Shown: piece after piece, positions 8,738 to 15,927 of the stretch
Layout of the letters: every line of letters begins with the position of its first letter
Position numbering within the stretch: position 1 is the first letter of the stretch
NCBI GenBank assembly: GCA_964475205.1
Contig: CAYYVQ010000036.1
Span: 1 to 27,241 of the forward strand
DNA: 27,241 nt
Direction: 5' to 3'
Source of the DNA: CAYSRM01 sp964475205
GTDB lineage: Bacteria; Verrucomicrobiota; Kiritimatiellia; UBA8416; CAYSRM01
Made by a program: the position numbers and the translations under genes
Notes under the pieces: model-generated
Told to the model about the DNA's origin: nothing
The model's database searches: none
What the model saw: the letters and a program-made list of their open reading frames with translations, nothing else

Positions 8738-8832
8738 CCTGATCTATTCATCAACTTCGTTATGAGAGTTGGCATGTTGCTTTAGATCAATGGCTTTGCG
8801 CAGATAGCCGGGGGAAGGATGAATAAATCAGG
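8738..8832. repeat. Long inverted repeat between oxidoreductase and regulator genes
   Basis: CCTGATCTATTCATC (8738-8752) pairs with GATGAATAAATCAGG (8818-8832) at 14 of 15 positions around a 65-base loop. The loop contains a smaller hairpin GGCT/AGCC. No T-run follows. It may be a MITE-like repeat or a structured leader of the regulator gene. The loop length equals that of the 5195-5283 element, but the sequences look unrelated. Confidence 0.5.
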
Positions 8833-8850
8833 TCAAGTCAAGCCAGCCTG

Positions 8851-8868
8851 TTATCAACTTGTTGATAA
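8851..8868. promoter_or_regulatory. Palindromic operator candidate, box 1
   Basis: TTATCAAC-TT-GTTGATAA is a perfect 8-bp dyad about 140 bases before the regulator start. Related sequences recur at 8875-8894 and 8941-8956. Clustered dyads upstream of an XRE-type gene suggest autoregulation; this is inferred from position and symmetry only. Confidence 0.5.
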
Positions 8869-8874
8869 TTTTTA

Positions 8875-8894
8875 TTTGATAACTTGATATCAAA
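8875..8894. promoter_or_regulatory. Operator candidate, box 2
   Basis: TTTGATAACTTGATATCAAA is a partly symmetric copy of the GTTGATAA theme, 6 bases after box 1. It contains the palindrome TTGATATCAA. It is probably part of the same operator cluster. Confidence 0.4.
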
Positions 8895-8940
8895 ACATGA
8901 CATATCTTTGTAAAGCGTTTTTTACGTGTGGCTTAAGTCA

Positions 8941-8956
8941 GTTGATAAGTTGTTAA
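8941..8956. promoter_or_regulatory. Operator candidate, box 3
   Basis: GTTGATAAGTTGTTAA reads TTAACAACTTATCAAC on the other strand and so repeats the TTA-CAACTT half site of box 1. It is the box closest to the regulator start and is well placed to block transcription. Confidence 0.4.
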
Positions 8957-9005
8957 TATCTTTATCTTGATTCCTGTTTCCAGCTTGATGATAATGTTGC
9001 TGAAA

Positions 9006-9524
9006 ATGAGTGATGAAGATAACAGAACAACTGCATTCCATCGGCTGCTGCATGATGCGCGCAGACGCATGGGAATAAGTCAATCCAGCCTGGCAAAGGA
9101 AACCGGATGCAGTCAGTCAGCCATCAGTATGATGGAAAAAGGGCGAGTGGATGCGCTTTCCATTGAAAAGCTGAACCGTATTGCGGAAAGGCTGGGTGTT
9201 CCTGTTCCTGAAGAGAAATCGCGCTCTTCTACAGCCTGGCCTGCTGCAGGATTCTGTCCCGAATGCGAATGCCCTTCGAACAAGCCTTATTTAGTAGGGG
9301 ATAATGTATTATGGCGTCCATCCATCCGGGAGGTATCTCTTTCTCGCGGTGTGTATTGCCAGGATTGTGGAGAAGTGTTGGAAACAACCTGCCCGAATTG
9401 CAACAGGGCGATTCAAGACGGAGCTTGCTGTCCTTATTGCGGCAATGCGTATGTCATTGCATCAGAGGAACAAACAACAAGAGTCCGCCGGCAGCAAATG
9501 GTTGGAGACCGGGACGCTCGTTAA
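9006..9524 (+). CDS. XRE-family HTH regulator with C-terminal zinc ribbons
   Basis: This is a probable DNA-binding regulator of 172 residues. Residues 12-66 form an XRE/Cro-type helix-turn-helix (LLHDARRRMGISQSSLAKET, then GCSQSAISMMEKG and LSIEKLNRIAERLGV). The C-terminal half holds paired cysteines at C84/C87, C118/C121, C129/C132 and C142/C145, which would form two zinc ribbons. The start is uncertain: the frame is open from a TTG at 8967, with ATGs at 8988, 8994 and 9006 and no clear ribosome binding site. I take 9006 because the HTH begins soon after. Three GTTGATAA-type dyads lie upstream, so it may control itself. It converges with the glycosyltransferase gene across repeat copy B. Its target is unknown. 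Confidence 0.8.
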   Translation: MSDEDNRTTAFHRLLHDARRRMGISQSSLAKETGCSQSAISMMEKGRVDALSIEKLNRIAERLGVPVPEEKSRSSTAWPAAGFCPECECPSNKPYLVGDNVLWRPSIREVSLSRGVYCQDCGEVLETTCPNCNRAIQDGACCPYCGNAYVIASEEQTTRVRRQQMVGDRDAR

Positions 9525-9592
9525 ACTTCCCCCGGTTGACCCCGCCGCCACTGCCAAATATCATCACCCGTTTCCCTTGTGGTGTGCTGCCA

Positions 9593-9710
9593 GCCCGCAT
9601 ATCTCACAGAATTTCGTAGTAGCCTGTCCGCCATCTGGCGTTTTGCCAATTCATGCCCCCTCAGTGGCGCTATCCGCGCTCGCAGAAGGAATTTTGTGAG
9701 ATATGCGGGC
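9593..9710. repeat. Full copy (B) of MITE-like inverted repeat
   Basis: Terminal inverted repeats GCCCGCATATCTCACAGAATT (from 9593) and its complement ending at 9710 agree at about 21 of 23 bases. They enclose a roughly 75-bp centre. The left 40 bases (9601-9640) match copy A at 38 of 40. The element has no room for a transposase and would be moved in trans. It lies between convergent genes, and its right arm is read as the last 19 codons of the glycosyltransferase fusion on the minus strand. A clear target-site duplication is not visible. Confidence 0.85.
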
Positions 9711-11000
9711 CAGGCGCCGTGGAGAAATGCCAATACAGTATGCGCCGATAAGCCATTGATGAAGAAGCGTTGTTTTCAGGAATCCTCGTTTTTGCCAGCG
9801 ACGGGCTGATGTTACGGCCGGAGCCGGTATGATTGCAATTCGTCCATATCGCCTGAGACGACGAACCAGCTCAAAGTCTTCCATGATCGGTATATCACAG
9901 AATCCTCCCAATTCAGAGAACTTACCGGCTCTCATGAAAATCGCCTGATCCCCGTACGGCATCTGCAGAACTCTGGAACGCCAGTTGACAAGCCGTTCAA
10001 GAGTACGGTACGCCCGGCCTTCGGCGTCAAGTTGAAATTGGAAAGCTCCTGCCGCTACCGCCGGATTGCCGAGTGTTGCCCGAACCAGGGACGGAAATTC
10101 TTGCGGAAGACTGGTGTCAGCGTGCAGAAACAACAGGATGCCTGAAGTTGCAGCCTGAGCGCCGGCATTCATCTGCTTTGCCCTGCCAGGCTCCGTGGTC
10201 AATATTTTTGCCCCGCAGGCGCGGGCTTTCTGGACCGTTCCATCAGCGCTGCCACCATCAACAACAATTATTTCGAGGGTCGGGTCAATCCCTTTTAACG
10301 TCTTTACTAAGCTGGAAATGCGAGAGGCTTCATTGAGGGTTGGAATGATGACCGATATCCTGCCAATGGTTTTAGAAACCATTTCCCCGCCCCACGCTTG
10401 TTCGAGGACAGCAAGATCCTCGAAACGGTCAATGTCGGCAAGCGTTGGAAGCGTATAAACTGTCAGACCAAGGCCATTGACAATGTCCAGGGTTTTACTG
10501 AAAACATCGTCCTTGCCCCACAGAATATCCGTGAAGAGCTCAGGAAGATCTTTTTTCAGGCCAATCAGGTAATATCCGCCGTCGACCGCCGGACCAATAA
10601 CAAGGTCATGGCCCTTGAGTTCTTCGAAGGCTTTTGAAAGGATGCCGGCGTTGATACCTGGAACATCCGAGCCGACAATAACAACTGGCTTCGATGACGA
10701 ATTAATGTTGTCCCGCACGCAACGCCGCATCCGGCTGCCAAGATCACCGCTTCCCTGCGGCCGGTAGACAAATTCCTCTCCGAATGCCTCCTTCATGCGC
10801 TTTTCGTCGCCCCCTTCAAAACGCACTTCCAGCCTGATCCCTTGCTTTTTTTTGATCTGAGCGGCTGCCATCAGAAGATGGGTTGTCATCATCTGTTGCA
10901 GGGATGCCGCGCCTTCCGGTCCAATCGCCGGTATCAGGCGTGTTTTAGTCTTTCCAGGCTCGGGATAACGCGTGAATACGCAGAGACACTCTTCTTTCAT
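9651..11000 (-). CDS. Fused double glycosyltransferase (DUF2064/TIGR04282-like + TIGR04283-like GT2)
   Basis: Two transferase domains are joined in one 449-residue protein. Residues 1-205 are DUF2064/TIGR04282-like, a nucleotidyl/glycosyl-transferase fold, with FTRYPEPGKTKTRL (9-22), GSDVPGI and GPAVDGGYYLIG (136-147). Residues 212-430 are a family 2 glycosyltransferase of the TIGR04283 type, with SVIIPTLNEA, IIVVDGGSADGT (244-255), LFLHADT and PIMEDFELVRRLRR (371-384). Both families are known companions of radical SAM proteins in arsenosugar-type loci. Met207 at the joint looks like an old start codon. Translation from the ATG at 11000 is supported by GAGG about 5 bases upstream. It lies 86 bp downstream of the rSAM fusion, probably in the same operon. 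The last 19 residues (ARISHKIPSASADSATEGA) are encoded by repeat copy B. Acceptor and donor are unknown. Confidence 0.88.
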   Translation of the reverse strand: MKEECLCVFTRYPEPGKTKTRLIPAIGPEGAASLQQMMTTHLLMAAAQIKKKQGIRLEVRFEGGDEKRMKEAFGEEFVYRPQGSGDLGSRMRRCVRDNINSSSKPVVIVGSDVPGINAGILSKAFEELKGHDLVIGPAVDGGYYLIGLKKDLPELFTDILWGKDDVFSKTLDIVNGLGLTVYTLPTLADIDRFEDLAVLEQAWGGEMVSKTIGRISVIIPTLNEASRISSLVKTLKGIDPTLEIIVVDGGSADGTVQKARACGAKILTTEPGRAKQMNAGAQAATSGILLFLHADTSLPQEFPSLVRATLGNPAVAAGAFQFQLDAEGRAYRTLERLVNWRSRVLQMPYGDQAIFMRAGKFSELGGFCDIPIMEDFELVRRLRRYGRIAIIPAPAVTSARRWQKRGFLKTTLLHQWLIGAYCIGISPRRLARISHKIPSASADSATEGA

Positions 11001-11086
11001 GATCCCTCATATACTGTTTGCGAAACAATCTATCTATACACTCTGTAAGCCGGCATATACTCATTTTCACATGCCTGCGCCTGATG

Positions 11087-14000
11087 TCAACTTGCGGGCA
11101 AATCAGTACAGGATTGCCGCCGCTTAACTTCGCACATGGAACCAGCGCATTCAGGATTTTCCGCCGCCTGCTTGCAGACCAATTCCGCTTCTGCGCGCAA
11201 GGGTATGGGAAGCAGGCCGGTGGACACCCTTGCAGCTCCTCTTAAAGCAAGCCATACATCGCGCTGGCAACAACGTGCTGCGGGTACGGCCGCGATATCT
11301 GCCGCTATAGAGTTTACCGCCTGCATCACCTGTTGGCGTTGAACTGGAGTCAGCGGATTAGCGTCCAGCAAAATACTGAGCGCCACGCCTACCCCCGTAG
11401 CTGCTCCGCAACTGCCGGCAAATGCGCATGATCCTCCCATAACCCGGGCTCCGCGCCGGATTCCGGTATCAAGCATCTCACGGCTCACCCTGCCGCCGAG
11501 ATTTCGATATGTTGCCAGAATAACACCTGGCGCCAGCCCGTGATGCTCCGGCCCGTGCATTGGCACACTGGGATGGCTCCTGATCATCTGCATCAAGGCG
11601 ATCATATCGGTCTCACCGGTTGCCATGCACAAATGGCTTATTACAGCCAGGGCTCCCGCGGCATGACAGACATCACAGACAAAGTGGCCTTGCTCGCACA
11701 CAGAATTGGCAGACCCTGACTCTCCGCAGAAGGCACAGGTTTCTTCCCTGTCAGCCTTCAAATATACAAGCGGCGCTCCACAAACCATGCAATCGGACAT
11801 GCGCCGCTCTTTGCCATCCTGTCTCTTTATATCGGCGGACCCGGCATCATCGGACAAAACCGCCGGTTCCGGCAGCGCACAGGCACACGTATTGACCCAG
11901 TCCATATTCACCGCCCTTCCGTCTGCGTCAAGGATGGCCACCTGCCTGCCCAGTTGTTTGGCGTCGTCCTCCGGAACCCAATCGGGAATACCGGCATGGA
12001 GAAAACGTCCTGAAGTAGTTTGAAGGCTTGCCATAGGACCAAGGTAGATTGCCCGGATCATTATAGAGGGAGCAGGTTTGACGGCCTCATAGGTCATGGA
12101 ATAGAAACGGTGGCCTTGCACTTGACGATAAGGTACGCGCTTGAGTACGCGGAAGGAACGGAAACCGGTTTCGTCCAGCATCCCGGCAAGATCCCTGTGC
12201 GTCATGGCCCCGGCAATGCATTCACCGCGTAATATATCGTCGTTGAGAATCGCCGCATCAGGAACTGTTTCAGTAACCACATCAGAAACAACAATCCTGC
12301 CGCCGGGCTTTAACGCTTTCAGGATCTCCGCGAATGTGCGTCGTTTATCGGTTGAAAGATTCAGCACACAGTTCGACAGAATGACGTCGGCCGAATTTTC
12401 ATCCACGGGCAAAGTTTCAAGATAGCCCTTGCGAAATTCAAGGTTTTTGTATCCAAGTCTATTTTCAACGCGCTTTGCCCCCGCGCGGGCTATTTCCAGC
12501 ATCGGATCAAGCATATCTATGCCTGTCACCCTTCCTTCCGGCCCCACTTCGCGGGCTGCCAGGAAACACTCCACACCGCGTCCGCAGCCCAGATCCACAA
12601 CACTCTGCCCCGGCTGCAGGCCTGCGTCCAACACCGGACTCCCGCAGCCGTACCCCCGAAACCGCAGATCCTCGGGAATATGCTCCATCATCTCAGGAGG
12701 GTAACAGACCGGATTGAGAATATCTTCCTTATTAGAGACCGCTGCTTCGGAATAGTACGATTTCACTGCAGTACGCCCGTCAATAGAAGCCGTTGATAGC
12801 AGGCAATTCGAATGCACCAGAGCAACTGCGCCATGTGTGCCGCAACTTTCCAGTATGTCGCCCATCTTGAGGCGCAGCCTGGGCGCATCCTCCCCTACAT
12901 TTCCGGCTGCTGCTGTGATTAGCTCAAGCACGATCTTCCTGTATAGCTGCCAATAGGGATCTGTGCCCACAAAACGGCCGCCGTGGTTGTAACAGTGGTC
13001 CGAATCCCCGCCGCCAATAAGGTAATGCAACGGATCATTCAGCTCAGCTGTTGATGTCTTCCTTATCTTTGCCAGTATGCTGCTTCCATTCCAGGCTGCA
13101 GCAAGAGAAGTTCTCACGCTTGTGGCCAGCTCGGGAAAGCCCACGAGCGCAGCAGACGGGTAAAGTTTATCATCGGGGCCGAGCGCCGCGGCTTCCCATG
13201 CGCTTGTGCTGCCGTCATGAATGGTACCCGGCGGAGCGAAAACCTGGGTCTTGAAGGCTTCCAGATTATCCAGGGCAATTCCAGTGCGTCGCGCGGCTGC
13301 CTCCGCCTCCCTGAGATGCTTGAAAATCAGTTCCGGCGAAGCAAACCGTTCCGGTAGCGCGCGGCCTCGAACAAAAAGCCACATAAAATGAACATTCGAC
13401 GCTCCCATCCGGGCAGCAAGTTCAACCAACCCGGCCATGTCTGCGACGTTATCAGAATCAACACACATAGATACAGTAAAAGGGAATTTCCTCTCATCCA
13501 GCACGCGAAGATGTCCGGCCAATTTATCAAATGAGCCATTACCGCGTATCGCATCATGGCGCCGGGGCAACCCGTCAATGCTAACCTGCAGGTGAAATCG
13601 TTCTGAACCCCAATTCCTGAGGTCGCCAATATGTTTCTCCAACAGGGTGCCGTTTGTCAGAATGACGACGTGCGTATCCGGAGCAGAAAGAATGGCATTA
13701 ATGATTTGAGAGAAACCTGGATGCAGAAAAGGTTCGCCGCCGGTCAGAGCAAAAACACGGCAGCCCATATTTAGCGCTTCGCCAACCCGATGTAACACCG
13801 TTTCCGTCGACAACTGTTTTCCCGTTTCAGGCGAGGCTGCAAACAGGCAGTGTTTGCAGGCCATGTTGCAACGGTCGGTAATATGCAGCCATAACTCGCG
13901 CAGACGGGGTTTACGCAAAAGCTCTCCACGGCCAGGATAGTCTACCCGCCCGCCCGCCGGCAGACGCGCAAGAAATCTGGCCGGGGCAGGAACTGCGCGG

Positions 14001-14164
14001 GGGTCTTTGCCGGACATAAGCTTTTTCAGCAAACTGTCGCCCGTCGCATTGGGCACAAACCAGCACGGATTACAGTCGCGGACATAAACAGGCGTTCCTT
14101 CAAACTCCATTCGTGTCCAGGCGGAAGGATCAAACGAAGATTTATTTCCATTGGTAATAATCAT
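11087..14164 (-). CDS. Radical SAM / ArsM-like methyltransferase / DUF5714 fusion protein
   Basis: This is a three-part cytoplasmic enzyme of 1025 residues. (1) Radical SAM domain, about 85-300: CNMACKHC gives the cluster ligands C99, C103, C106, with TGGEP at 141-145. A reduced SPASM-like region with few cysteines follows to about 415. (2) Methyltransferase, about 465-755: YGCGSP (505-510), DLGCGRG (524-530), SNCVLNL (597-603) and GECIAGA (647-653) resemble As(III) S-adenosylmethionine methyltransferases, with cysteines at the two expected inner sites. (3) DUF5714, about 789-1010: CMVCG, CAFCG, CEQGHFVCDVCH, HGPEHH, GGSCAFAGSCGAA and RCCQRD. Residues 20-50 may be a short PqqD-like segment (weak). 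The frame is open to a TTG at 14233; I take the ATG at 14164, although its AGGAG lies only 2 bases upstream. The expected product is a methylated, adenosylated or glycosylated arsenic-type compound (inferred). Confidence 0.88.
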   Translation of the reverse strand: MIITNGNKSSFDPSAWTRMEFEGTPVYVRDCNPCWFVPNATGDSLLKKLMSGKDPRAVPAPARFLARLPAGGRVDYPGRGELLRKPRLRELWLHITDRCNMACKHCLFAASPETGKQLSTETVLHRVGEALNMGCRVFALTGGEPFLHPGFSQIINAILSAPDTHVVILTNGTLLEKHIGDLRNWGSERFHLQVSIDGLPRRHDAIRGNGSFDKLAGHLRVLDERKFPFTVSMCVDSDNVADMAGLVELAARMGASNVHFMWLFVRGRALPERFASPELIFKHLREAEAAARRTGIALDNLEAFKTQVFAPPGTIHDGSTSAWEAAALGPDDKLYPSAALVGFPELATSVRTSLAAAWNGSSILAKIRKTSTAELNDPLHYLIGGGDSDHCYNHGGRFVGTDPYWQLYRKIVLELITAAAGNVGEDAPRLRLKMGDILESCGTHGAVALVHSNCLLSTASIDGRTAVKSYYSEAAVSNKEDILNPVCYPPEMMEHIPEDLRFRGYGCGSPVLDAGLQPGQSVVDLGCGRGVECFLAAREVGPEGRVTGIDMLDPMLEIARAGAKRVENRLGYKNLEFRKGYLETLPVDENSADVILSNCVLNLSTDKRRTFAEILKALKPGGRIVVSDVVTETVPDAAILNDDILRGECIAGAMTHRDLAGMLDETGFRSFRVLKRVPYRQVQGHRFYSMTYEAVKPAPSIMIRAIYLGPMASLQTTSGRFLHAGIPDWVPEDDAKQLGRQVAILDADGRAVNMDWVNTCACALPEPAVLSDDAGSADIKRQDGKERRMSDCMVCGAPLVYLKADREETCAFCGESGSANSVCEQGHFVCDVCHAAGALAVISHLCMATGETDMIALMQMIRSHPSVPMHGPEHHGLAPGVILATYRNLGGRVSREMLDTGIRRGARVMGGSCAFAGSCGAATGVGVALSILLDANPLTPVQRQQVMQAVNSIAADIAAVPAARCCQRDVWLALRGAARVSTGLLPIPLRAEAELVCKQAAENPECAGSMCEVKRRQSCTDLPAS

Positions 14165-14383
14165 GTCTCCTGTATGAATCTTTTTGCAGTCAATCGCTAC
14201 AGTACGTGCCCTGCCATTGCAAGACAAAATCAATGGTTTCAGTCAAGGTCAATAAGATAGTTGTCAACTTGCCGCACTGCTGCACTGCTGTAATGTTCGA
14301 GCCCGGATTGATCACACTTTTCGAGCAGAAACGGTTCAGAGTATTGGCAGTGTGGGTCGAAACCGTTCGACTGATTGTTTCCG

Positions 14384-14520
14384 TCCCCTTATCCCATCTT
14401 CGTCCCGATCATCATCCCGATCATCGTCGCTGCCATCCTCGTCCCGATCCTTGTCTCGATCATCGTAGACAAAGATCGGGACAATGATCGTGATAAGGAT
14501 GAAGAGGATCAAGATCGGGT
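14384..14520. repeat. Low-complexity GTCCCGATC tract with 15-bp hairpin
   Basis: The left part repeats CGTCCCGATCATC-like units and the right part carries their complement (GATCGGGACAATGATCG). The core stem GTCCCGATCCTTGTC (14441-14455) pairs with GACAAAGATCGGGAC (14468-14482) at 14 of 15 positions around a 12-base loop. Read as protein, the tract gives a hydrophobic Ile/Val/Pro run and then an Asp/Arg run (DKDRDNDRDKDEED), an artefact of the repeat. It may be a hairpin-forming mobile or recombination-generated repeat. Confidence 0.7.
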
Positions 14521-14678
14521 AAACCGGGTTTGGCCTGCAATGGCTGTGCTATGGAACGTTTATGCCGGAGAAGTGTGAGCAATGCGGGCGAGCCTTTTTC
14601 TCAGGATTATTAGTGCATGCGCCTGTAATTCAGGTTAGAGTTGTTTTTTGGCGGTTTTTGCAGAATTAATGTTTTTTT

Positions 14679-14809
14679 AGCCCGCGTATCTCACAGCATT
14701 TCCTGGCAAGACCGAAATAGGCAAGGATTCGGTCGCGAGAGCACGCAAGCGACTGAGCATGGGTGGCTTGCGGCTTATTCGCAGCGGGAATTCTGTGAGA
14801 TATGCGATT
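14679..14809. repeat. Full copy (C) of MITE-like inverted repeat
   Basis: The left arm AGCCCGCGTATCTCACAGCATT (14679-14700) and the right arm GGGAATTCTGTGAGATATGCG (14786-14806) are inverted copies with about 18 of 21 bases matching. The 85-bp centre differs from that of copy B, so the family shares ends rather than interior. Left of it is a T-run. On the right it ends about 5-8 bases before the rdgC-like ribosome binding site, so it is part of that gene's leader. Confidence 0.85.
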
Positions 14810-14823
14810 TAGCGGAGGTTGAT

Positions 14824-15921
14824 ATGGGATTTGAAAGTGGTTCTTTGAGCCTGAGCATGTTTTATCTGTCGGAAAACCTGGGCAGCGACGTTGTTTCCTC
14901 ATTTGCTTCAAATGCTCTGCCCGGACTGGATATCCTTAAGGATGAGCCTATTCACGGATGGGTAACAAGCCGCCATCTGCTTGATCGGAATATTACTTAT
15001 GACACTGCTACGGTGGCAGGGAGGCTTTTTCTAACCCTGGTTAAGGCCGAGAAAAAGATTCCTCAGGCCTTGTTGCGAGCTGAATGCAAGATGGAGGAAC
15101 TTGCAGAGATGGAGGCTACAGGAAACGACAAGGTGCCGCGAGCAAAACGGTCGGAAATCAAAAAAGAGGTGATTGCCCGTCTTCTTCCCGATATGCCTCC
15201 CACTTTGACAGCCATTCCCATTGTGTATGACGGCAATGCCAATATACTGTATGCGGCAGCGACAAGCGACAAGCAGATAGACGCATTGGTTATGAATTTT
15301 GAAAACACTACCGGCATTAAGCTTATCGCCCTTACCCCTGAGACCGCAGCGCTGAAAAGAAAGAAACACAGCATCAAAGATCTTGAGCCGACCAGTTTTT
15401 CTCCGGAATGTCCCGATGATATGAGCGGGGACAGCGTGGGTATGGATTTTCTTACATGGCTCTGGTTTTTTTTCGAAGCTCAGGGCGGAACTTTCATGTG
15501 GGGCCGCGAACCGTCCGGGGTCATGATCCAGGGACCTCTTACTCTGTTCATGGAAGGACAAGGCGCGCACGTAACTGTCCTGCGCAATGGCGAACCGTTA
15601 ATCGCGTCAGAAGCAAAAACAGCCATGCTTGGCGGAAAGAAGCTGAAAAAGGCCCGTGTGGTCGCAACTATCGGCGAGGAGACTTTTGCTGCGTCTGTGG
15701 ATGGTGATACATTCATTTTCAGGGCCGTCAAGCTGCCCAAGGTGGAAGCTGTAGACGCCATTTCGCAGTTTGAAGCCAGAATGATATCGCTGGCAAAATT
15801 CCGGGATCTATTTCTTCATCTCTACGACCGGTTCCTGGACGATAGGATTGATCCCGCTAAATGGAAAGCTACACAGAAGGAAATTCATCAGTGGCTGCCG
15901 CAAAGAACAGGAAAGGCATAA
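14824..15921 (+). CDS. RdgC-like recombination-associated protein
   Basis: RdgC proteins form DNA-encircling dimeric rings that restrain RecA-mediated recombination. The 365-residue protein is longer than E. coli RdgC (303). The most recognisable block is residues 66-150: GRLFLTLVKAEKKIPQALLR, a charged helix with VPRAKRSEIKKEV, then LLPDMPPTLTAIP and NILYAAATSDKQ. This block aligns with the middle of E. coli RdgC. DFLTWLWFF follows at about 205. The frame is open from 14641, but that extension reads through repeat copy C. I choose the ATG at 14824 because GGAGG lies 5 bases before it. It is transcribed alone and converges with glgB. I leave the gene symbol empty because function outside Proteobacteria is not established. 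Confidence 0.82.
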   Translation: MGFESGSLSLSMFYLSENLGSDVVSSFASNALPGLDILKDEPIHGWVTSRHLLDRNITYDTATVAGRLFLTLVKAEKKIPQALLRAECKMEELAEMEATGNDKVPRAKRSEIKKEVIARLLPDMPPTLTAIPIVYDGNANILYAAATSDKQIDALVMNFENTTGIKLIALTPETAALKRKKHSIKDLEPTSFSPECPDDMSGDSVGMDFLTWLWFFFEAQGGTFMWGREPSGVMIQGPLTLFMEGQGAHVTVLRNGEPLIASEAKTAMLGGKKLKKARVVATIGEETFAASVDGDTFIFRAVKLPKVEAVDAISQFEARMISLAKFRDLFLHLYDRFLDDRIDPAKWKATQKEIHQWLPQRTGKA

Positions 15922-15927
15922 GCCTTT
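15912..15927. terminator. Small hairpin over the rdgC-like stop codon
   Basis: AAAGGC-ATAA-GCCTTT forms a 6-bp stem with the stop codon in its loop. The stem is short and no U-tract follows, so a terminator role is only possible. Confidence 0.25.

Larger units (their letters stand above)
14165..14823. other. Divergent intergenic region between rSAM fusion and rdgC-like gene
   Basis: This 659-bp spacer holds no convincing gene. It contains a low-complexity C/T-then-G/A tract with a strong hairpin (14384-14520), repeat copy C (14679-14809), and the rdgC-like ribosome binding site GGAGG (14814-14818). Short open frames here encode only low-complexity or repeat-derived peptides. Promoters for both flanking genes must lie here, but I cannot assign them. 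Confidence 0.7.

Noticed and set aside
8851..8956. TTATCAAC repeats as DnaA boxes or iterons of a replication origin
   Set aside because: They lack the TTATCCACA consensus, there is no AT-rich unwinding region with dnaA/dnaN context, and they fit an operator cluster better.
14375..14578. 67-residue open frame with a hydrophobic Ile/Val/Pro run followed by an Asp/Arg run
   Set aside because: It is the translation of the low-complexity hairpin tract, has no ribosome binding site and matches no family I know.
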